NCBI GenBank assembly: GCA_023228725.1 | Contig: JALOAQ010000081.1 | Span: 1 to 13,567, forward strand | DNA length: 13,567 nt | DNA from: Bacteroidales bacterium | GTDB lineage: Bacteria > Bacteroidota > Bacteroidia > Bacteroidales > ML635J-15 | Direction of reading: 5' to 3' | Shown here: positions 6,241-12,294 of the stretch, piece after piece | How positions within the stretch are numbered: the first letter of the stretch is position 1 | Layout: the number at the start of each line of letters is the position of its first letter | The notes under the pieces: model-generated | The model's input: the letters and a program-made list of their open reading frames with translations, nothing else | Told to the model about the DNA's origin: nothing | Database searches by the model: none | Made by a program: the position numbers and the translations under genes

Positions 6241-7830
6241 GGTTTCGTTAGTAGCCCCTTCATTAGGGCTATTCCAATGTGTGATTCCAGTTTCTTTAAG
6301 TTTACCACCTTCATCTGTTCCACGCCAACCCCATTCATCTGCTTGTTCTTGAGACATTCCCAAAAACATTTCTAGCTCTTTCCACTCATCATCGCTTGGT
6401 AAATGCCAACCTGTTGGGCAAGCTTGCATAGCCGCAGGCCAATTATATAAAACTCCATAAGTTTGGTAATTTTCTGTTGCTTTGGCGGAGCTTATATCTG
6501 TCCCATCGTAACCGTAAACATAATAATAGGGGTCACCATAAGAACCTGCACCCGGTCCAACCACACTTGGCAAATATTTTAAGTTTTCTGCCATCCAAGT
6601 TTGAGAACCGATTTCAACAGTTTGGTAAGTATAATTATCACGTGTGTCAGTAAATGTTCCTAAAATATAAGAATTATTAGATACAACAATAAAATTAAGC
6701 TTGGTTTTTGTTGAACTTAAAACTCCATTGCCCGCTGTTAAACTAACGGTAAACTGCCCCTCTTCTTGATAAATATGACTTGGGTTTTGCTCGCTTGAAG
6801 TATTGCCATCACCAAAATCCCAATGCCAAGTTGTAGCTGTAAAAACAGAATTATCAGTAAAATTAATACTAGTACCTATAATAATAGCATTAGTATTAGC
6901 ACTAAAATCAACAACAAGCATACCATTAGCTTCAAATAGAGCTATTAATTCATCTACATAGGCTTTGGTAGCTGCATCTTGGGCATCTGTTGGATTACTT
7001 AAATTTTTTATTTGCCCATTTGCAGAATTATTATTTGCAATCACATCAGACAAATTTTGAGATTCAGCTTCAATATAGTTACCAAAATCGCTAATTTGAC
7101 TTTCAGTAATAGAAATACCCGTTGTTTTATCCCAAGCACTAAACTCAGGGTCAGTTTCTGTATAATCTGTTAAGTAGCCGATATCATTATTAAATTCACT
7201 TAAATTTTCAGGTATTTCTTGTATTTCCGGCGTATTAATTAAATCACTATAATCACCACTTGTAGCAACTAAGGCAAAGTTGGGTTTATTTTCAATATTT
7301 TCCCATATAATACTACTTGCCCCAACTTGACCTGGCTCAAATTTGCCAGTAGTTTCATTAAAAACCAAAACATCTCCCTCAACAGCTCCGTTGGCATCAA
7401 TATAAACAACATCGCGAGCAGTAAAAGCATAAGGAACTGTTACAAACTCAATTGTGCCAAGTGTTAAATTAAAGTTTAAACTTGCAGTTGGGTCATAGTC
7501 AACTTTCATAAACTTAGCACCATCTGCCCAATCAATATCTGTAAAACTACCTACATTCATATAAGGGTCTCTACCAATTTGAAATGCAAAAGAACCATAA
7601 GCATTAGTCATCAATGAACGAATTTCACGATAAACTTGTGGTCCTTCAGCTGAACCCTCCAATATACTTAATTGTATCATTATTTGGGTATCACCCATAA
7701 CATTGCCATAAGAATCCCGCGCTATAGCCTGAAAATTTATGGCATCGGGAACTTGAGCTAAACTCGTTAAAAGGATAAAATTAAAAATTAAAAGTGATAG
7801 AACTTTTTTAATGTTTTTTAAATTTTTCAT
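6040..7830 (-). CDS. FISUMP-domain fibre-like surface protein with a DGR-type variable C-terminus
   Basis: A 596-residue exported protein, probably a surface fibre with a ligand-binding tip. Order of parts: signal peptide to about residue 26; N-terminal domain common in Bacteroidota exported proteins (PDAINFQAIARDSYGNVMGD, about 27-140); a tail-fibre-like stretch with ENIENKP, YSDLINTPEIQ and DAQDAATKAYVDELI (about 175-300); a PKD domain (WHWDFGDGNTSSEQNPSHIY, about 305-383); and a Fibrobacter-succinogenes major paralogous domain (about 390-596; IGSQTWMAENLKYL, CPTGWHLPSDDEWKELE, ending YSVRCVRD). This last domain has a C-type-lectin-like fold, the usual scaffold of DGR targets. There is no T9SS C-terminal domain. 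The start is fixed by a strong AGGAGG 9 bases before the ATG. It is 19 bp behind the T9SS-sorted gene in one operon. From about codon 531 composition and codon use change sharply. Confidence 0.9.
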   Translation of the reverse strand: MKNLKNIKKVLSLLIFNFILLTSLAQVPDAINFQAIARDSYGNVMGDTQIMIQLSILEGSAEGPQVYREIRSLMTNAYGSFAFQIGRDPYMNVGSFTDIDWADGAKFMKVDYDPTASLNFNLTLGTIEFVTVPYAFTARDVVYIDANGAVEGDVLVFNETTGKFEPGQVGASSIIWENIENKPNFALVATSGDYSDLINTPEIQEIPENLSEFNNDIGYLTDYTETDPEFSAWDKTTGISITESQISDFGNYIEAESQNLSDVIANNNSANGQIKNLSNPTDAQDAATKAYVDELIALFEANGMLVVDFSANTNAIIIGTSINFTDNSVFTATTWHWDFGDGNTSSEQNPSHIYQEEGQFTVSLTAGNGVLSSTKTKLNFIVVSNNSYILGTFTDTRDNYTYQTVEIGSQTWMAENLKYLPSVVGPGAGSYGDPYYYVYGYDGTDISSAKATENYQTYGVLYNWPAAMQACPTGWHLPSDDEWKELEMFLGMSQEQADEWGWRGTDEGGKLKETGITHWNSPNEGATNETGFTALPGGYRSNHGDFSYLGSYGSWWSATESDSNYAWVRHLYYNNSDVGRFDLDKDNGYSVRCVRD

Positions 7831-7838
7831 AATTTATT

Positions 7839-7845
7839 ACCTCCT
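7839..7845 (-). promoter_or_regulatory. Strong Shine-Dalgarno AGGAGGT for the FISUMP gene
   Basis: AGGAGGT on the minus strand with the ATG 9 bases after AGGAGG. Other genes in this window, like most Bacteroidota genes, lack such a site. It settles the start at 7830 and suggests that the second gene of the operon is translated strongly on its own. Confidence 0.8.
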
Positions 7846-7849
7846 GTTT

Positions 7850-8341
7850 TTAATATTTTATAATTTTTGTTGCTTTAATCTCTTGATTTTTGCTATCAAT
7901 AATAGCAAGATGATAAATACCGCTATCAAATCGACTAAAATCTAAACTGATTTCAAATTGATTTTGCACTTGTTCTTGAAAAACTACTTGTCCTAGTGCA
8001 TTATAAACACGTAAATTTATTAGTTTATTATTTGTTAGACCGGTTTGCAAATTTAAAATATCGCTCACCGGATTTGGATAACAATACATTGGAGAAACTT
8101 CTGCAAGTTCTTTAACCAAAGTATAAATAATATCTCCACCTGTATTTTCTTCACTACCCAAAGAACCTGTTTCTAATACGATATCGCTTTGAGCCATAGT
8201 AAAGTTAAAAGTTTCGCCAATAACATAATTAACTTCATCTGTGCTTACCCCTCCCGAGGACAAGGAAATTCTGTCTAAATTCTGGGCTAAACCAAAAAGA
8301 CAAAAGACAGAAAATAGCAACAATACTAATGTTTTTTTCAT
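7850..8341 (-). CDS. Small T9SS type A sorting domain protein
   Basis: A 163-residue secreted protein. Residues 1-20 are a signal peptide (MKKTLVLLLFSVFCLFGLAQ). About 25-70 form a short beta-rich head (ISLSSGGVSTDEVNYVIGET). About 85-163 are a type IX secretion C-terminal sorting domain, shown by YPNPVSDIL (88-96), LRVYNALGQVVFQE, SGIYHLAIID and the ending ATKIIKY. The protein should cross the outer membrane and be anchored at the surface or released. With a head of only about 60 residues it may serve mainly as a surface anchor or partner for the FISUMP protein encoded 19 bp downstream; that is inference. It is the first gene of the DGR-target operon, behind the promoter at 8419-8450. Confidence 0.88.
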   Translation of the reverse strand: MKKTLVLLLFSVFCLFGLAQNLDRISLSSGGVSTDEVNYVIGETFNFTMAQSDIVLETGSLGSEENTGGDIIYTLVKELAEVSPMYCYPNPVSDILNLQTGLTNNKLINLRVYNALGQVVFQEQVQNQFEISLDFSRFDSGIYHLAIIDSKNQEIKATKIIKY

Positions 8342-8418
8342 AAATTAAATTTTTACATTATTATTCAACACATAATTTCTAATATTAAAAATAATTATTT
8401 TAACATTATTTTCATGTA

Positions 8419-8450
8419 CAAAAATAAAAGTAATTTTTTTATAAAACAAA
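8419..8450 (-). promoter_or_regulatory. Bacteroidota-type promoter of the T9SS-FISUMP operon
   Basis: On the minus strand TTTG (8450-8447), a 20-base spacer, then TATTTTTG (8426-8419). This fits the -33 TTTG and -7 TAnnTTTG consensus of Bacteroidota. The predicted start site near 8412 gives a leader of about 70 bases to the ATG at 8341. It lies between repeat copy C and the operon. Confidence 0.6.
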
Positions 8451-8528
8451 TTAATTTGCGTTTTTTTTAGTTTTATTTGTAAACATATAAATTTGTTATG
8501 CTTTATATCTTACGGGGCAGAGAAAAAA

Positions 8529-8586
8529 GTGGGGGTTTTGGCGGGATTTTTGTTGCAAAGCAAAACAAAAATCATGACAAAACAGG
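8529..8586 (+). repeat. 58-bp hairpin repeat, copy C
   Basis: Identical over 58 bases to copies A and B, same orientation. It opens the second composite module and is followed by the same CAGAAATAG continuation as copy A. The conserved left flank of copies A and E (AAGGGATTT) is missing here. Confidence 0.95.
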
Positions 8587-8755
8587 CAGAAATAGAAAAT
8601 TTAATTTTAAAAAAACGTAAAAGCATAAATCTTAGCTGATTTTATTAATTAAAAAGTTCGAGTTTTAAAAGTCGAACCGATTTGTGGGTGAAAAATGAAA
8701 CTTTTTTTAAGAATTTACGTAGAATCTAGAATGGGGGTGTTGGTTTTGTAAAAAA
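8587..8755 (+). repeat. Composite repeat interior, copy 2
   Basis: Near-duplicate of 4941-5123. The palindrome matching 5010-5031 is at 8656-8677 but carries one mismatch (AAAAGTCGAAC instead of AAAACTCGAAC). The block before copy D is shorter because it lacks the GCTTTTGCAAAAGC palindrome. No coding frame is supported. Confidence 0.9.
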
Positions 8756-8812
8756 GTGGGGGTTTTGGCGGGATTTTTGTTGCAAAGCAAAACAAAAATC
8801 ATGACAAAACAG
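8756..8812 (+). repeat. 58-bp hairpin repeat, copy D
   Basis: Matches copies A-C for 57 bases and then diverges (ATTTGTAAATA instead of a second G). The hairpin part is intact. It separates the second module from the KilA-N gene segment. Confidence 0.95.
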
Positions 8813-8888
8813 ATTTGTAAATATTTTAATAAGTTCGACAAACATAATTAGTTTATCTATCGACTTTCAACTTTTAACTTTTTATAGA

Positions 8889-8914
8889 TGGATAGTTTTG
8901 GATTATTATATACA
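8889..8914 (+). repeat. 26-bp module-tail repeat, copy 2
   Basis: Begins TGGATAGTTTTGGATTATTA; one difference from 5305-5330. It ends 25 bp before the stop codon of the KilA-N gene. Confidence 0.8.
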
Positions 8915-8939
8915 AGCGGTTAAGTATTGTTTCGTCTGC

Positions 8940-9758
8940 TTATTTAAGTTTTTTCATTGCATTGCTTTCAAGCAAGGATTTCATTTGAGTTATAGCAGTT
9001 TTGTTGAGTAGGAATAGACGTTCGTTTTGTGTCAAACCTTGTCGGATAAGTAAAGCGTTTATGCTCTCAATATTGCTTAATACAACCAACTGTTCCAATC
9101 TTGTATAGTCTCTGATATTTCCCTCTTTGTCAGGGTTGTTGTCCCGCCATTCTTTTGCTGTAATTCCAAAAAGTGCAACATTCAACAAGTCTGCTTCATT
9201 GGCGTAAACAAAATTTGCTTGTTGTTTTGTTATTTCTTGCGGTATCAGTTTTTCTTTAATTGCGTCTGTGTGGATTTGATAATTGATTTTTGTTAAAGTT
9301 CGTTGTAAGTTCCATTCTAATTTTAGTCTGTTGTTTTCGTCATCTTTCAGGCGTTGAAATTCGTTAACCAAATAAATTTGAAATTCAGGACTTAACCACA
9401 TTGCAAAATGAAAAGCAATATCTTTGTGTGCATAAGTTCCTCCATATCTTCCAGCTTTTACGAGCATTCCTATAGCTTTTGTTCGGTCAATCCATTGTCC
9501 AGCAGACATCATAAACCTATTAGTACCGGCTTCTTGTCCAATTACCCCGAATTCGGGGTAATTAAAATTTTGATTGTTAATTTTTTCCCAAATACCCAAA
9601 TATTCCAAAGTGTTTTTATTGCTTATCCACTTCCCAATTAATCCGCTGCCTTCTTTAAAAGAAGCCGTCATATCAGTTAAACTAATATAATCAGTTTCAT
9701 TTAGCTGAATAACTGCTATTGCTACTTCATTTACGTTTAAAATTCTGCTTTTTGCCAT
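8940..9758 (-). CDS. KilA-N domain protein
   Basis: A 272-residue cytoplasmic protein with an N-terminal KilA-N domain (about residues 22-138), a DNA-binding fold common in phages, large DNA viruses and bacterial accessory regions. Visible hallmarks are YISLTDMTASF, LIGKWISNKNTLEYLGIWEK and GGTYAHKDIAFHFAMWLSPE followed by FQIYLVNEFQRLK. The C-terminal half is helical with charged segments (TKQQANFVYANEADLLNVAL, AKEWRDNNPDKEGNIRDYTR) and no second domain I can name. Stand-alone proteins of this kind are widespread in Bacteroidota and their role is not established; regulation or phage-related functions are guesses. It is the only gene between repeat copies D and E, which suggests it was acquired as a unit. 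On the minus strand TATTTTTG at 9794-9787 resembles a -7 box, but the nearest TTTG is 26 bases upstream. Confidence 0.9.
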   Translation of the reverse strand: MAKSRILNVNEVAIAVIQLNETDYISLTDMTASFKEGSGLIGKWISNKNTLEYLGIWEKINNQNFNYPEFGVIGQEAGTNRFMMSAGQWIDRTKAIGMLVKAGRYGGTYAHKDIAFHFAMWLSPEFQIYLVNEFQRLKDDENNRLKLEWNLQRTLTKINYQIHTDAIKEKLIPQEITKQQANFVYANEADLLNVALFGITAKEWRDNNPDKEGNIRDYTRLEQLVVLSNIESINALLIRQGLTQNERLFLLNKTAITQMKSLLESNAMKKLK

Positions 9759-9819
9759 ACTTAGTTTTCAATAAATGACAAATTTACAAAAATAAACCAC
9801 AAAATTTCATATTTAATAG

Positions 9820-9942
9820 TCAAATATCACTAATCAGAAAAATTTCTTTTGTTAGTGAAAGTATTCTTTTCCAGTCGCTGTATTGATTTATTGCAATTTC
9901 GTTGAGTTCGTCAAAGTTAAAAATTTGAAAAAACAAGGGATT
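9820..9942 (-). pseudogene. Possible 3' gene fragment fused to repeat copy E
   Basis: An open frame from 10050 to the TGA at 9820 runs first through repeat copy E (read as CFVMIFVLLCNKNHAKTPTN) and then through about 34 codons that look like a natural C-terminus (FDELNEIAINQYSDWKRILS, then LTKEIFLISDI). The part read from the repeat is almost certainly not a protein domain. The distal part may be the tail of a gene cut by arrival of the repeat. I do not recognise it. It ends 61 bp before the KilA-N start. Confidence 0.25.
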
Positions 9943-9943
9943 T

Positions 9944-10001
9944 GTGGGGGTTTTGGCGTGATTTTTGTTGCAAAGCAAAACAAAAATCATGACAAAACAG
10001 G
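9944..10001 (+). repeat. 58-bp hairpin repeat, copy E
   Basis: Matches copies A-C at 57 of 58 bases. The single change, G to T at 9959 (repeat position 16), turns a G/A mismatch in the folded stem into a T-A pair, so this copy folds better than the others. Its left flank from about 9913 is shared with copy A. Confidence 0.93.
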
Positions 10002-10170
10002 CGGAAATAGAAAGGTGCTTTTCTTTAAAATAAAAGTCGACAAAATTCATAAACTTTTAGCCTAAGAAGTACTAATTATTCTTTTTAGCAAAGAAGTTAA
10101 ACTAAAAATATTGAAAAAAAATGAAAATATTTCAAAATTTTTATAAGATTTGCAAATAATACTTTTTATA
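10002..10170. other. AT-rich non-coding spacer before the aldolase gene
   Basis: Short spacer to the right of repeat copy E. Nothing beyond the leader of the plus-strand enzyme gene can be supported; no well-formed promoter of the TTTG/TAnnTTTG type is present. Confidence 0.5.
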
Positions 10171-11232
10171 ATGTTAAAAACAAATAAAATAAAATCCCCA
10201 ACACTTACAATTAACTCAGAAATTGCAAAAAATAATATCCTCTCAATTCTGGCTAAACTTGGTAAATCAACAATTTTCCGACCACATTTTAAAACCCACG
10301 ACAATAAAATTACTGCAAATATTTTTAGGGATTTAGGAGTAAATAAAATTTCAGTATCCTCTATAGACATGGCTTTATATTTCAGAAGTTTAGGTTTTAA
10401 AAATATAAATATTTCTTTTCCTGTAAATTTTCGGGAGCAAAAAAAACTTCAAAAACTTTCAAAAAACACAGAATTACATCTTTTAATTTCAAATTCAGAT
10501 GCAGCACAAATGCTTTCTAACTTAAAATTAATAAAAGCTAAAGCATGGATAGAAATTGATACCGGATATAATCGCTCTGGCATTTTATATAATAATTTAC
10601 AAGAAATTCAAAAATCTATTGATAGTATTTCAAAATCTTGTAATTTAAGTTTTGAAGGCTTTTTAAACCACAATGGCTCAACATATTCTTTAAATTCACC
10701 AACAGATATTTTACACTCAAGTTTTGAGGCTATTTCTAAGCTAAAAGATTTACAAAAAGAATTTTCCAAATATTACCCAAAAATTTCTATTGGCGACACA
10801 CCTACTTGTAGTTTAATGGAAAATTTTGAAGGCATAGACGAAATTCGTCCGGGAAATTTTGTTTATTACGACCTTATAATGCTTGAAAAAAAAGTTTGTA
10901 CAAAAGAACAAATTGCTGCAAAAGTATTTTGCCCAATTGTTGATATAAGCAAAGAAAGAAATGAAATTGTAATTCACGGCGGAGCAGTGCATTTTAGCAA
11001 GGAATTTATTTATGTAAATGGACATAAGTCTTTTGGCAGAGCAGTAAAACATTACGGTAAATCAGTTTTTGAAATTAGCGAAGAAATTAATTCTTTAAGC
11101 CAAGAACATGGAATTTTAAAAATTAAAAACTCTAAAATTGAAAATTACAAACTTGGAGATTTAATAGAAATTATTCCTGTACACTCGTGTTTAACAGCAA
11201 ATTTAATGAAAGGCAAAACCCTGCATTATTAG
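10171..11232 (+). CDS. PLP-dependent D-threonine aldolase / D-serine dehydratase-like enzyme
   Basis: A 353-residue cytoplasmic enzyme of the alanine-racemase-fold (fold type III) PLP family with a D-threonine-aldolase-like C-terminal domain. The likely Schiff-base lysine is Lys41 in RPHFKTHDN. Other family features are EIDTGYNRSG (about 128-137), GDTPTC (208-213), EIRPGNFVYYD (224-234), IHGGAV (268-273) and the C-terminal metal-site motif PVHSC with His338 and Cys340. Known members cleave D-threonine or D-3-hydroxy amino acids or deaminate D-serine; the substrate here cannot be told. The start is ATG 10171; a TTG at 10150 would add seven residues before the natural N-terminus and was rejected. 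It is the only plus-strand gene in the window and meets the aminopeptidase gene tail to tail with a 17-bp gap. No clear promoter was found. Confidence 0.87.
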   Translation: MLKTNKIKSPTLTINSEIAKNNILSILAKLGKSTIFRPHFKTHDNKITANIFRDLGVNKISVSSIDMALYFRSLGFKNINISFPVNFREQKKLQKLSKNTELHLLISNSDAAQMLSNLKLIKAKAWIEIDTGYNRSGILYNNLQEIQKSIDSISKSCNLSFEGFLNHNGSTYSLNSPTDILHSSFEAISKLKDLQKEFSKYYPKISIGDTPTCSLMENFEGIDEIRPGNFVYYDLIMLEKKVCTKEQIAAKVFCPIVDISKERNEIVIHGGAVHFSKEFIYVNGHKSFGRAVKHYGKSVFEISEEINSLSQEHGILKIKNSKIENYKLGDLIEIIPVHSCLTANLMKGKTLHY

Positions 11233-11249
11233 TTTATAAATAGCCAAAC

Positions 11250-12221
11250 TTATATTTCTATACCCAATAATTTACCATTTTCCATTACAAGTTCATCATC
11301 AAAATAAACATCAGGCGATTTCACAAGTCCGTCTAAGTGGCTATTTACCGAAATTGTACCTCCCATAGTAAGATTATTTCCAAAAGCAACATGAATGGTT
11401 CCTAAAACTTTTTCATCTTCTAAAATTTGACCTGATAGTATTGCCTTATAATTTGTACCAACGCCAAACTCAGCAACTGCTCTTGCCTCTCTCCCATTTT
11501 TATCTAATATTTCAATTAATCTTTGAGCTTCTTCACCACCAGTAATTTCCTCTGCATAACCATCACGTATTTCTACTTTTATAGGAGTTTTTATAACACC
11601 AATTCCAGCCATAGAACCATCAATTACTAAAGTTCCGTTTGTTTTTCCCTCTATAGGTGCCAAATATGTTTCGCCTGAAGGCATATTTCCGCTTTGCCCT
11701 TTTTCTCTAAGTACTCCTGTACTTGGAATTATCATTCTGCCTTCTATTGGCATTATTAAATTAGTACCGGCTTTTGTAATAACTTTTACATTTTTTACTC
11801 CCTCTAATCGTTTTGCAACATATTCTGTTAACTCAATAATCTTATCAAAATCAGCATTTAAACAGCGAGACATTATTTCTTTAGAAATTCCTGGCATTGT
11901 ACCAACTCTAACGCCTTCTTTCACAGCATTTCTTCTTGCATCAGTATGAGTTAAAGATTTTGCTGTAGGAATTACAACCACATCAACCATTTTCATCATC
12001 TCAGAAATTGCTTGTGGCGGTTCTTCTCCATTAATCTCACGCGATTTCATTTCAATTAAAATACTTTCTTTACACAACTGCTTACCTGCTTCGTGCAAAG
12101 CCAAGCCAATTTCACGTTTTACTTCGTCAGTTACAATAAGTAAAGTTTCTTCGGGTTTTAAGCCCATAGCATCACGCAAACCTATTATTGAAGCCTGCAT
12201 TAAATCATTGTCTATTTTCAT
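11250..12221 (-). CDS. M29-type metallo-aminopeptidase (AmpS/AmpT-like)
   Basis: A 323-residue cytoplasmic protein resembling the M29 family of leucyl and related aminopeptidases, which remove N-terminal residues using a two-metal site. Likely ligands are Glu184 in PSGETYLAP, Glu251 in AEFGVGTN, His277 in GTIHVAFGNN, and His295 and Asp297 in NSHLDG; the order E, E, H, H-x-D fits the family. The conserved Tyr of larger members is not obvious, and the protein is shorter than the roughly 400-residue AmpT/AmpS enzymes, which fits the short variant seen in many anaerobes. The start is ATG 12221; a TTG at 12245 was rejected. It lies 73 bp after the second TonB-dependent receptor on the same strand and may be cotranscribed with it. 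No hairpin was seen in the short convergent gap at its 3' end. Confidence 0.85.
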   Translation of the reverse strand: MKIDNDLMQASIIGLRDAMGLKPEETLLIVTDEVKREIGLALHEAGKQLCKESILIEMKSREINGEEPPQAISEMMKMVDVVVIPTAKSLTHTDARRNAVKEGVRVGTMPGISKEIMSRCLNADFDKIIELTEYVAKRLEGVKNVKVITKAGTNLIMPIEGRMIIPSTGVLREKGQSGNMPSGETYLAPIEGKTNGTLVIDGSMAGIGVIKTPIKVEIRDGYAEEITGGEEAQRLIEILDKNGREARAVAEFGVGTNYKAILSGQILEDEKVLGTIHVAFGNNLTMGGTISVNSHLDGLVKSPDVYFDDELVMENGKLLGIEI

Positions 12222-12294
12222 TTTAAAATATTTTTGAAAGTTCAAAGTTATAAAAACTTAAGGAATATTAAAAATTAAGAAAAAAATCAATTAG

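Noticed and set aside
5943..6338. 131-codon minus-strand frame overlapping the end of the FISUMP gene
   Set aside because: It reads the GC-rich variable region out of frame; the FISUMP frame has clear domains, so this one is a shadow. The plus-strand frame at 6121-6375 is rejected for the same reason.
4883..10001. CRISPR array or integron attC sites
   Set aside because: The five 58-bp units have unequal spacers from 183 bp to several kb with genes between them, so this is not CRISPR. They lack the RYYYAAC/GTTRRRY core sites of attC and no integrase is present.
10813..11052. Minus-strand frame inside the aldolase-like gene
   Set aside because: Shadow of a well-supported PLP enzyme gene on the plus strand.
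11233..11249. Bidirectional terminator between the converging aldolase and aminopeptidase genes
   Set aside because: The gap is only 17 bp and no GC-rich stem with T tracts is visible there.
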